Below, piece by piece: positions 22,785-30,464 of a DNA stretch of 35,222 nucleotides. Made by a program: the position numbers and the translations under genes. The notes beneath the pieces are model-generated. The model worked only from the letters and a program-made list of their open reading frames with translations. It ran no database searches and had not been told where the DNA came from. The DNA comes from Limivivens sp034101475 (GTDB lineage Bacteria; Bacillota; Clostridia; Lachnospirales; Lachnospiraceae), in NCBI GenBank assembly GCA_034101475.1, contig JAXEJQ010000067.1, positions 1 to 35,222 on the forward strand. Direction: 5' to 3'. Every line of letters starts with the position of its first letter. The stretch's first letter is position 1.

Positions 22785-23495
22785 ATGAAGCGAAAACTGC
22801 CGGAATTTTTTGTTACGGCCCTTCTGCTTCTGGGCGCTTTTTTTGTGGGACGCGCGGGGGGATACCTGGCAGCAGCCTCCGTCGGGGGAGAGGATGATCC
22901 CTGGGCTGCTCTTCAGGGAGCCGTGATTGTGGTGGACAGCGGACATGGGGGAGATGATCCGGGAAAGGTAAGTGCCGGCGGCACGAAAGAAAAGGATATT
23001 AACCTGGCCATTGCCAAAAAGCTTCAGGAGTGTCTGGAAGCCCATGGATCCAGTGTGACCATGACCAGAACCACAGATGCGGCTCTCTGTGACGACAGCA
23101 CTGCAAACAAAAAGCAGCAGGATATGAAAAATCGCTGTAAAATCATTGATGAGACGGCTCCGGCGCTGACGGTGAGCATTCATCAGAACAGCTATACCGA
23201 TACTTCCGTGAAAGGACCGCAGGTTTTTTATTATGAACACTCCGCGGAGGGGGAAAAGGCGGCTGCCTGCATTCAGGAGGCCATGAATACCGGACTTGCC
23301 ATTGAGAGGCCCAGGACAATCAAGGCCAATGACACCTATTACCTGCTGAAACGGACCAGGGCTGCCGTGCTGATTGTGGAGTGCGGATTTCTGAGTAATC
23401 CGGAGGAGGCGGCAAAGTTGGAGACAGAAGCCTACCAGCAGAAGGTGGCGGAAACGATCTGCGCAGGGGTGGCGGCGTACCTCCAGGGCGGCTGA
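22785..23495 (+). CDS. N-acetylmuramoyl-L-alanine amidase (Amidase_3, CwlD-like)
   Basis: This encodes 236 residues. ATG 22785 is chosen because the product then opens with a clean signal anchor (MKRKLPEFFVTALLLLGAFFVG) and CGGAGTG lies about ten bases upstream; an earlier in-frame start adds 20 residues. Zinc and catalytic residues are all present: H54 (DSGHGG), E69 (KEKDINLA), H133 (SIHQNSY) and E198 (IVECGFLSNP). It cleaves the bond between muramic acid and L-alanine outside the membrane. The short single-domain form resembles CwlD, which prepares spore cortex, but vegetative wall turnover is equally possible. Confidence 0.92.
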   Translation: MKRKLPEFFVTALLLLGAFFVGRAGGYLAAASVGGEDDPWAALQGAVIVVDSGHGGDDPGKVSAGGTKEKDINLAIAKKLQECLEAHGSSVTMTRTTDAALCDDSTANKKQQDMKNRCKIIDETAPALTVSIHQNSYTDTSVKGPQVFYYEHSAEGEKAAACIQEAMNTGLAIERPRTIKANDTYYLLKRTRAAVLIVECGFLSNPEEAAKLETEAYQQKVAETICAGVAAYLQGG

Positions 23496-23497
23496 CA

Positions 23498-23537
23498 AAA
23501 AAAGCGCAGGCACAGGCTGCTGTGCTTACGCTTTTTT
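23498..23537. terminator. strong bidirectional terminator
   Basis: A-rich arm 23498-23515 pairs with 23520-23537 (AAAAAAGCG outer stem, GCACAG inner stem) with two mismatches and ends in a six-T run. It lies three bases after the amidase stop and can also stop the convergent dehydrogenase operon. Confidence 0.85.
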
Positions 23538-23556
23538 GATGCGATTCACCGTGATC

Positions 23557-23589
23557 GGTGCTTAACGCGTTCCACTGGGACGCAGCACC
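23557..23589. repeat. dispersed palindrome, copy 2
   Basis: GGTGCTTAACGCGTTCCA (23557-23574) pairs with TGGGACGC-AGCACC (23576-23589), which lacks the GTTA found in copy 1 at 12429-12465. Same orientation as copy 1, and again between two genes. Confidence 0.8.
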
Positions 23590-23622
23590 TCAAAATCGGC
23601 GAAAACATTCGCGATTGGCTCA

Positions 23623-24666
23623 TTAAAATTTGATGACGGATTTAATAACCTCATCCTTATGGTTCAGGCTGTAGTCCACGCCCTCAATCACATCCTTGAA
23701 ATCAAAAACATGGGATACAATCTTTTTCAGAGGAATCAGTCCGCCGCTGACTGCCTTAATGGCCGTTGGGTACAGATTGCGGTAACGGTATACGGAGTAA
23801 ATGGTGCCCTCCATGGCGTTCAGCGTCGCAATATCCAGTTCCAGAACCGGCTCCGGAGATACGCCTACCAGGGTGATTTTGCCGGCTCGCTTGATCAGTC
23901 TCGCGGTCTGCAGGGTGGAATAACGGTTCCCGGCGCATTCATATACCAGATCCGCGCCGCCGCCGGGCAGAGTTTTGGCAAACTCCTCGATGCTTTCCTT
24001 TTTGCCGTTGAAAACTCTGACCGCGCCCACTTCTTTGGCTTTTTCCAGGCGCTTGTCCAGCATATCCACCGCGTAGATTTCCGTGATGCCTCTGGCACGC
24101 AGGGACATGATGGTAACCAGGCCGATGCAGCCGCAGCCCAGAACGATGGCGGACTGGCCGATTTTGGCATTGGAAAGCTCACAGGCATGCATGCCCACAG
24201 ACAGGGGCTCCATCAGAGCGCCCTCCATGGTGGAGACATTATCCGGCAGCTTGAAGGTCATGCTGGCGGCATGGGTGCAGTATTCTGAGAAAACACCATC
24301 CTTCTCGCCGGGGATGGCCATGAATTTGACATGTTTGCACAGGTTGTAATGGCCCTTGAGGCAGTCTTCACAGTGGCCGCAGGGAACGCCCGGTTCCAGA
24401 GCCACACGGTCGCCGGGGGCAAAGCCCTCCACATCGGGACCCACTTCCACAACCACGCCTCCGGGCTCATGGCCCAGAACCAGAGGTCCGTCCGGAACCC
24501 AGTTTGCCAGACGGCCTTCAGAGTAAAAATGCAGATCAGAGCCGCAGACACCCACGTACTCCAGCTTGATCAGCAGCTCGCCGGGACCCGGCTGGGGGAT
24601 GTCCCGTTCCTCCCATTCCATTTTCAGAGGACCGGTCATAACGGCAACTTTCATTTTTCCTTCCAT
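23623..24666 (-). CDS. zinc-dependent polyol/alcohol dehydrogenase (MDR family)
   Basis: This encodes 347 residues. ATG 24666 is preferred (GAAGGAAG before it); ATG 24654 is a possible alternative, and a longer frame adds 28 unlikely residues. Catalytic zinc ligands C41 (GVCGSDLHFY), H66 and E67 (LGHEPGG) and the four structural-zinc cysteines C96, C99, C102 and C110 are present. The Rossmann motif is VLGCGCIGLVTIMSL. The sequence is closest in pattern to sorbitol, xylitol or L-threonine dehydrogenases, which reduce NAD while oxidising a secondary alcohol. As the last gene of a sugar-uptake operon it probably oxidises a polyol or sugar released by the preceding glycosidase. Confidence 0.9.
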   Translation of the reverse strand: MEGKMKVAVMTGPLKMEWEERDIPQPGPGELLIKLEYVGVCGSDLHFYSEGRLANWVPDGPLVLGHEPGGVVVEVGPDVEGFAPGDRVALEPGVPCGHCEDCLKGHYNLCKHVKFMAIPGEKDGVFSEYCTHAASMTFKLPDNVSTMEGALMEPLSVGMHACELSNAKIGQSAIVLGCGCIGLVTIMSLRARGITEIYAVDMLDKRLEKAKEVGAVRVFNGKKESIEEFAKTLPGGGADLVYECAGNRYSTLQTARLIKRAGKITLVGVSPEPVLELDIATLNAMEGTIYSVYRYRNLYPTAIKAVSGGLIPLKKIVSHVFDFKDVIEGVDYSLNHKDEVIKSVIKF

Positions 24667-24758
24667 TTTACATCTTCCTTTCTTATTAATGCGGCAAAGG
24701 GCCGACGGCATATGCGCGTGCCTGGCCCATTTCCTGCATAGTATTTGCAAAATTTTTC

Positions 24759-26015
24759 TCAGATCTTTCTGGTTTCCAGCTCCTTTACCATATTCAGCGC
24801 CAGAATATTCCAGTTGATAAACCCACCGTTCATAATGGGCTCCCCGTTAAAGGGGTTATAATATTCATGCAGACTTCCTGTTTTCTCCAGGTCTTCCCCA
24901 AGCAGACGCAGAGTCCGGCAGCACATGTCCTCTGCTTCTTCCAGAAAGCCGTAATCCAGAAAGCCCCGGAATACAATATAATTGGCAACCAGCCATACCG
25001 GCCCCAGCCAGTTTGACGGATTGTTGGTAACGGAGAGATCAAACATTTTTTCGTCCTTCGCCAGAGTGGTAATGCCAAAGGGGGTGTTGAAGGTGGCATC
25101 GTCCTTCCAGTGACGAACCAGACTTTCCGCCTGTTCTCTGGTGGCAAAGCCTGCCCACATGGGAATAAAGCCGGACCATACCCGGATCTTAATGGGAAGG
25201 GTTTTCCAGAATACACCCAGGCCCTCATGGAACCAGTCAAATTTCCGGGTCCTGATATCGACATCCACAGAGTAGAAGAACTGATCGCGCTTATCCCAGC
25301 ATTCCGCTTGGATAGCGGCTGTCAGAGCATCGGATTTTCCGCGGTAATGAGCAGCCCGTTCTGTCTGCCCGAACTGTTCCAGAATCTGCGCCATGCTGTT
25401 CAGCTCATGAACCATGAAGCTGTTCAGGAAGATGTTGGCAGTGGAAAACTTCGGGCGGCCAAAGGAGGCAGGGTCATTGTCCATGCCGATCATAATATCG
25501 TCACACCAGACGTAGAGACCGCAGTTCTCAAAGTAATAATTGGCATCATAGCATGCAAAGTATTTCTCAAGCTTTTCCAGATCCCCGTGAACCCATTCAT
25601 AATCCTTCGTATAGTCCGAAATCAGGCAGATCTGGCTGCAGAGGAAAGGCTTGTGCATGTTCATCAAAACGCCTTCCTTATGCTTCATGTTCAGATAAGG
25701 CTCCGGCCAGTCCTTCACCTCGATCATCATGGGAATGTAGCCGTCCTCAAGCTGATGATCCAGGAAGTTCCGGACATTGCCTCTGGCATGAACCAGAATT
25801 TTTTCCTGAAAAGACGGGTCAAAGGAATCCATCATCCCCAGAAGGCCGTAAACAGACCAGTAGGTATCCCAGTCCCAGACATTGCCGTCATAGACAGAGC
25901 CCGGATCGATGAAGGGATAGTGAATAAAGCTTCTGGGTTCCTTTAAAAGGGCAGGGACCTTTTCCTTAATGTAATTTCTGAGATTTTCCGCATAGCCGTA
26001 ATAAATGTTTTCCAT
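24759..26015 (-). CDS. (alpha/alpha)6-barrel glycoside hydrolase (trehalase/GH63-like)
   Basis: This encodes 418 residues with no signal peptide, so it acts in the cytoplasm. The start is supported by AAAGGAT before ATG 26015. Conserved barrel motifs include the SVYDGNVWDWDTYWSVYGLLGM region near residues 39-60, the AGFATREQAESLV segment, NNPSNWLGPVWLVANYIVFRGFLDYGF and HEYYNPFNGEP. These resemble the mannosylglycerate hydrolase/trehalase-like group (GH37/GH63 folds), which hydrolyse alpha-glycosides by inversion. The exact substrate is unknown. It starts five bases after the upstream permease stop, so it is tightly co-transcribed with the transporter and probably hydrolyses the imported sugar. 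Confidence 0.85.
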   Translation of the reverse strand: MENIYYGYAENLRNYIKEKVPALLKEPRSFIHYPFIDPGSVYDGNVWDWDTYWSVYGLLGMMDSFDPSFQEKILVHARGNVRNFLDHQLEDGYIPMMIEVKDWPEPYLNMKHKEGVLMNMHKPFLCSQICLISDYTKDYEWVHGDLEKLEKYFACYDANYYFENCGLYVWCDDIMIGMDNDPASFGRPKFSTANIFLNSFMVHELNSMAQILEQFGQTERAAHYRGKSDALTAAIQAECWDKRDQFFYSVDVDIRTRKFDWFHEGLGVFWKTLPIKIRVWSGFIPMWAGFATREQAESLVRHWKDDATFNTPFGITTLAKDEKMFDLSVTNNPSNWLGPVWLVANYIVFRGFLDYGFLEEAEDMCCRTLRLLGEDLEKTGSLHEYYNPFNGEPIMNGGFINWNILALNMVKELETRKI

Positions 26016-26019
26016 AGGT

Positions 26020-26862
26020 TTATCCTTTCACGGCACCGGAGGTCATACCTTCGATGACTTTTTTATTTAAAAACAGGTACATGATCAGCATGGGGACCAC
26101 GCAGATGGAGACGGAGGCAAAGATCGCGCCCCAGTCTTTGGTACCGAATTCGTCCTCAAAGAAGAGCAGTCCCGTCTGAATGGTCTTCAGCTGAGTGCTG
26201 CTGATAAAGGTCATGGAGTAGAGCAGGTCGTTCCATTTGAAGAAGAACTGGATAACCAGTACGGTAATAATGGCGTTTTTGGACAGCGGAAGCACGATCC
26301 GCGCAAGCATGGAATAAATACCGCAGCCGTCGATCACCGAGGCTTCCAGGATTTCATCCGGCAGAGACTTCATGTAGCTCTGGAGCAGATAAATGGAAAA
26401 GGAAATGCCGGAGGCCGTGTACACCAGAATCAGGCAGGCTCTGGTGTTGATCAGATGCATCTTGTGAAAGATCTGGAACAGGGGAATCAGACAGGTCGCC
26501 ACCGGAATCATGATTCCGAAGGCAAAATACCGGTCAAAAAAGGTTCTTCCTTTCCAGCGCATTTTCGTCAGGGCAAAGGAGCTGGTCACCGTCAGAATGA
26601 TGATCAGCACCAGAGAAACCACGGTACTGATCAGGCTGTTTTTGAAAAACAGGGCCATTTTCCCGCGGGTCCAGGCTTCAATATAGTTCTGGATGTAGAA
26701 GCCGCTGTTCAGGGCATAAGCCGGTTTGGTGACAAATTCGCCGGGAGCTTTAAAGGAAGCGGTCAGCATCCAGAAAAGCGGGTAAACGTCAATCAGGACA
26801 ATCAGAAGGATGATCAGTTTGATCACAATGGATTTCAGGTTTTTCTTTGCTTTTAATGTCAT
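26020..26862 (-). CDS. carbohydrate ABC transporter permease (MalG type)
   Basis: This encodes 280 residues with six membrane helices. The EAA loop that contacts the ATPase is EASVIDGCGIYSMLARIVLPL, and the first cytoplasmic part is short, as in MalG-type subunits. It forms a heterodimer with the permease encoded immediately upstream (14 bases apart). No ATPase gene is in the window; such systems usually share an MsmX-type ATPase encoded elsewhere. Confidence 0.95.
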   Translation of the reverse strand: MTLKAKKNLKSIVIKLIILLIVLIDVYPLFWMLTASFKAPGEFVTKPAYALNSGFYIQNYIEAWTRGKMALFFKNSLISTVVSLVLIIILTVTSSFALTKMRWKGRTFFDRYFAFGIMIPVATCLIPLFQIFHKMHLINTRACLILVYTASGISFSIYLLQSYMKSLPDEILEASVIDGCGIYSMLARIVLPLSKNAIITVLVIQFFFKWNDLLYSMTFISSTQLKTIQTGLLFFEDEFGTKDWGAIFASVSICVVPMLIMYLFLNKKVIEGMTSGAVKG

Positions 26863-26876
26863 GGTGCACCTCCCAG

Positions 26877-27758
26877 TCAGTCAATGGGTTTTTCGAATTT
26901 CCGGATGATGTCCGAACCAACAACGCAGATCAGGAAAATGATCAGGGCGATCACGCTTCCGTAGCCGGTTTTGCTGTAGGTAAAGGCCGTGTCATACATG
27001 TACATGGACAGGGACTTCGTGGCGCCGCCGGGACCGCCTCCGGTCAGGGCTGTGGCGGATTCGAACATTTTCACCGTTCCGGTAAAGCTGAAAATTACAC
27101 AGGTGATAATCATGGGCCGCAGCAGAGGTGCCAGTACCATCCGGAAAAGCGGGATGGCCCTGCAGCCGTCAATGCGGGCCGCTTCGATCACATCATCGGA
27201 AATATCCAGGAGTGCTCCATAGAAAATAATAGCATAAAATCCCACTGCCGTCCAGATATCCATGGCGGAAAGACAGCCGAGAGCCGTGGAGGCCTGACCG
27301 ATCCAGGGCTGTACCAGCTTATCCAGTCCCACAGCGTCCAGAATACTGTTCAGAAGGCCGTAATGGGGCTGAATTTCATAAATTTTCGCGAAAAGCTGCG
27401 CCACGGCCACGGTGGGGAGTACCACCGGGAAAAAGACGATGGTCCGGATCAGGCTGGCAAACCGCTTCAGCCAGAACTTGAAAACCAGAGCCATGCACAG
27501 GCCCAGACAAACCTGTCCGGTGGTAACGATGACAATGTACTTGACATTGACGATCAGGGCCTTCAGAAAGTTCTTGTCCTTGAAAATCCGGAGGTAATTG
27601 TCAATCCCGCAGAATTCCCATTTGATTCCGGGCATTCCGTTGTAGAAGGTGTAGTAGACAGACCAGAGAACCGGCAGTATTACGAAGATGCTGTATAAAA
27701 TGGCAGTGGGAGCGATAAACCAGAACACCGCCTTTTTATTTCCCAGAACATTTTTCAT
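26877..27758 (-). CDS. carbohydrate ABC transporter permease (MalF/UgpA type)
   Basis: This encodes 293 residues. The start at 27758 (MKNVLGNKKAVFWFIAPTAI) is chosen because AGAAAGG precedes it at suitable spacing; an earlier ATG overlaps the ribosome site, and the longer frame would include the terminator hairpin. Six membrane helices and the EAA loop EAARIDGCRAIPLFRMVLAPL are visible. It pairs with the downstream MalG-type subunit. A hairpin with a T-run lies between it and the binding-protein gene. Confidence 0.94.
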   Translation of the reverse strand: MKNVLGNKKAVFWFIAPTAILYSIFVILPVLWSVYYTFYNGMPGIKWEFCGIDNYLRIFKDKNFLKALIVNVKYIVIVTTGQVCLGLCMALVFKFWLKRFASLIRTIVFFPVVLPTVAVAQLFAKIYEIQPHYGLLNSILDAVGLDKLVQPWIGQASTALGCLSAMDIWTAVGFYAIIFYGALLDISDDVIEAARIDGCRAIPLFRMVLAPLLRPMIITCVIFSFTGTVKMFESATALTGGGPGGATKSLSMYMYDTAFTYSKTGYGSVIALIIFLICVVGSDIIRKFEKPID

Positions 27759-27782
27759 AGATCCCATCCTTTCTAAAAGAAA

Positions 27783-27819
27783 AAGCGTGTCCGCTCTTTG
27801 AGGGAGTTCGGACACGCTT
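27783..27819 (-). terminator. partial terminator between binding protein and permease
   Basis: On the minus strand AAGCGTGTCCG (27819-27809 side) pairs perfectly with CGGACACGCTT (27793-27783) and is followed by TTTCTTTT. It lies in the 148-base gap between the binding-protein stop and the permease start. Such elements let most transcripts stop after the binding protein, so it is made in excess. Confidence 0.8.
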
Positions 27820-27906
27820 CCGTTTGTTCATAAAACTATCTGAGCAGTCATGATGTGATTCCCGCGGATCACGGGTTCGATGCGGGTATCTGCATATGTT
27901 TTTTCA

Positions 27907-29193
27907 TCAGTGAGCAGCGTCATAAATGTCCTGCAGAGACTGTACATATTCTTCCGGTGTCATATCGCCGTTCATCAAAGACTGTACATTTTCCTGAGCG
28001 ATCTGAGAAAGCTCGCTGTCCATGGCAGCCTCAAACCATCCGCTGCTTCCGGTTGCCTTGCCGAGTTCTTCAGCTACCAGCTTGGTATAGTTGCTGGCGT
28101 CTTCCGGCATCTCGGAAATCACATAACCACGGAAGGAACCCTGTTCGGTCATTGCGTAGTTTCCGGCGTGGGTTACGAAATATTCCAGCCAGCCATCGGT
28201 GATTTCATCATATTTTGCGCTGCTGAGTGCCAGGATGGTACCACAGTTCACAGAGTATTCGGTAATGGTTCCAACGCCGCCTTCCACGGTCGGAATGTTG
28301 AAGAAGCCAACGCCGTCCGGACCTGCGCCGTTTGCGTCAGAGTTCAGGGAGGATACATACCAGCTGCCGTTATAGATGATGGCTGCTTCGCCGTTCATAA
28401 CCATGCTGGCTGCGGTGTTCATATCAACGGTTGTGGGGCCTACGCCGAAGTATCCTTTTTCTACCATATCCTGCAGCATCGCGGCAGCCTCTACCAGCGG
28501 TTCGTCTGTGTATTTCACTTCGCCGGCATAAGCCTTGTCCATGAAGTCCGTTCCGCCTTTTCTCATGACATAAGCGTTCAGGATACGGGTAGCGGGCCAG
28601 AGATCTGCACCGCCGACTGCAAAGGGCTGAATGCCTGCGTCCAGAAGCTTCTGAGCATCTTCCAGCATTTCATCCCAGGTCTCCGGAACCTTCTCAATAC
28701 CGGCCTGCTCAAAGAGCGCCTTGTTGTACCAGAAGCCTTCTACGTTCTGTCCCAGAGGCAGATCATAGAGAGAATCCGTGCCGGTCAGGCCGGTCAGGAA
28801 GGATTCTGCTCCGACATCAATCTGATCTGCAACGCCCAGAGCCTCCAGCTTTTCACCGACATTCACAACACGTCCTGCATCAATCAGTTCGATAAGCGGA
28901 GTACCGGCATCATAAGCGAATACATCCGGAAGGTCGTTGGAGGCGCCCAGAGTAGAAATTTTCTGTTTCAGGTTATCAGAAGAAACAACTTCAATTTCAT
29001 AATTGAAATCCGGATTTTCCTGTTTGTAAGCTTCGGTCACATCCTTCAGAATGGAACCGCTGTCGTTATCGTCCTCTGCCCACATGGACAGAATCTTGAA
29101 GGTACGGTTTTCCTCTGCGAAAGAGGTGCTTCCGGCCATCAGTCCGCAAACCATTGTTCCTGCCAATAAAGCTGCTGTAAGTTTTCTTTTCAT
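27907..29193 (-). CDS. sugar ABC transporter substrate-binding protein
   Basis: This encodes 428 residues, family 1 type (SBP_bac_1/8). The ribosome site is GGGGG before ATG 29193. The N-terminus MKRKLTAALLAGTMVCGLMAGSTSFA looks like a signal peptide, but C16 is preceded by TMV, which does not fit the lipobox, and SFA-E is a good signal-peptidase I site. Conserved binding-protein features include FKILSMWAEDDN, LPDVFAYDAG, the GFWYNKALFEQAGIEKVPETWDEM hinge and EAAIIYNGSWYVSSL. It captures an extracellular sugar, probably an oligosaccharide, for the two permeases downstream. Expression is probably driven by the promoter upstream and controlled by the adjacent two-component system. Confidence 0.94.
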   Translation of the reverse strand: MKRKLTAALLAGTMVCGLMAGSTSFAEENRTFKILSMWAEDDNDSGSILKDVTEAYKQENPDFNYEIEVVSSDNLKQKISTLGASNDLPDVFAYDAGTPLIELIDAGRVVNVGEKLEALGVADQIDVGAESFLTGLTGTDSLYDLPLGQNVEGFWYNKALFEQAGIEKVPETWDEMLEDAQKLLDAGIQPFAVGGADLWPATRILNAYVMRKGGTDFMDKAYAGEVKYTDEPLVEAAAMLQDMVEKGYFGVGPTTVDMNTAASMVMNGEAAIIYNGSWYVSSLNSDANGAGPDGVGFFNIPTVEGGVGTITEYSVNCGTILALSSAKYDEITDGWLEYFVTHAGNYAMTEQGSFRGYVISEMPEDASNYTKLVAEELGKATGSSGWFEAAMDSELSQIAQENVQSLMNGDMTPEEYVQSLQDIYDAAH

Positions 29194-29297
29194 AAAATAT
29201 TACCCCCGATTTTGATGTATGGCTGAATTGGAGCAGCCATTTCTCCTGTCAGATATCTGCGCATGTGCTTGCTTTTCTTTCCGGAAATTCTTGATAA

Positions 29298-29326
29298 AAT
29301 AATTCTAGCATAAGGAAAACGGTCAA
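29298..29326 (-). promoter_or_regulatory. candidate promoter of the sugar operon
   Basis: On the minus strand TTGACC (29326-29321), a 17-bp spacer, then ATTATT (29303-29298). The -10 is weak, consistent with a promoter that needs an activator such as the neighbouring AraC-type response regulator. Confidence 0.45.
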
Positions 29327-29372
29327 TCCAGTGGTAATATTTTTGCAGATTGTTTAATTTTTTAAAAGATTA

Positions 29373-30464
29373 TCAAGATTTTTTAGAAGTATTCACAATA
29401 CAGTCCCGGTATTCACTGGGAGTCATATGTTCAAGTTTTTTAAAAACCTGGCTGAAATAGCGGTAATCATTGTAGCCTACCATCTCGCCGATATCCGAAG
29501 CCTTTTCGCCGCTGCGCAGCAGATCCTTGGCCCGGTCAATCCGGATCCGGGTCAGATATTTGATATAGCTCATCCCCACCTGTTCCTTGAAAAAGATGCT
29601 CAGATTCGCCGGGCTCATGTTGACCAGCTCTGCCAGCTCCGAAAGACCGATATCCTGGGTATAATGGGTATCAATGTAGTCCAGAAGCACCTTGATATCC
29701 CGGCTTTTGGGAGATTTTTTGGGAACCCGGATGGCAGAGGAAAGGTCCCGGATCGTTTCCAGCGTGTACAGCCGGACCTCCTCAAAGGAGTGGAGCTGAC
29801 GGACTTCCGCATAGGGGACAGCATTCCGGGAAAGATTGATCCCGTGGGTGCGTTCCTGGAGGGCTTCCATGGCCAGATAGATATTTTTGGCACATTCATC
29901 TTTGTAGTGTTCCAGGGATATGCCGGTATTTTCAATTTCCTCCAGGGCGCCTTCCAGGAAAAGGAGAACGGTATCCGCCGATTCCTTTTCCAGGATCAGG
30001 GAAAATTCTTCGGAGATTTTCCGGCAGATCCGGGCACTTTCCTGAATATCCTCCTGCTGGTTATCCAGCAGGAAATGAAATTTTCTTTTTTGTGCCACAT
30101 TCTCTGCCGCGCGCTTCAGGGCGCCGAAGAGCTTTTCCTGATTCAGAGGTTTGTCTATATAATCCAGTACCTGGAGCTCCAGAGCCCGCTTGGCATACTC
30201 AAAATCCTGGTAACCGCTGATAACGATAAAGGCAGTCTGAGGGAGCTCCGCCGCGGTCTGTTCGATCAGGGAAAGACCGTCCAGACCGGGAATCCGGATA
30301 TCGGTAATGACAATATCCGGTTTTTTCTGGCGGACCACTGCCAGACCGCGGATCCCGTTTCCGGCGCTGCCCACCACCTGATATTCCGTGCCGGAGCGCT
30401 CGATTACGGTTTTCACCCATTCCACAACGATTTTTTCATCGTCAATCACCACCAGATTCAGCAT
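29373..30464 (-). CDS. AraC-type response regulator (YesN-like)
   Basis: This encodes 363 residues. ATG 30464 is chosen because GGGAGGTGG precedes it and the product starts MLNLVVIDDEK, the receiver opening. The receiver has D8, D9 and the phospho-acceptor D55 (IVITDIRIPG), with K in YIDKPLNQEK. A middle region links to two C-terminal helix-turn-helix motifs (GLSELAELVNMSPANLSIFFKEQVG and SDIGEMVGYNDYRYFSQVFKKLEHMTP). It overlaps the kinase gene by 23 bases. It probably activates the sugar transport operon that begins about 180 bases downstream in the same orientation. Confidence 0.94.
   Translation of the reverse strand: MLNLVVIDDEKIVVEWVKTVIERSGTEYQVVGSAGNGIRGLAVVRQKKPDIVITDIRIPGLDGLSLIEQTAAELPQTAFIVISGYQDFEYAKRALELQVLDYIDKPLNQEKLFGALKRAAENVAQKRKFHFLLDNQQEDIQESARICRKISEEFSLILEKESADTVLLFLEGALEEIENTGISLEHYKDECAKNIYLAMEALQERTHGINLSRNAVPYAEVRQLHSFEEVRLYTLETIRDLSSAIRVPKKSPKSRDIKVLLDYIDTHYTQDIGLSELAELVNMSPANLSIFFKEQVGMSYIKYLTRIRIDRAKDLLRSGEKASDIGEMVGYNDYRYFSQVFKKLEHMTPSEYRDCIVNTSKKS

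Noticed and set aside
27880..29169. 429-codon open frame antisense to the binding-protein gene
   Set aside because: It is a shadow of a well-supported gene with signal peptide and family motifs; no start signal of its own.
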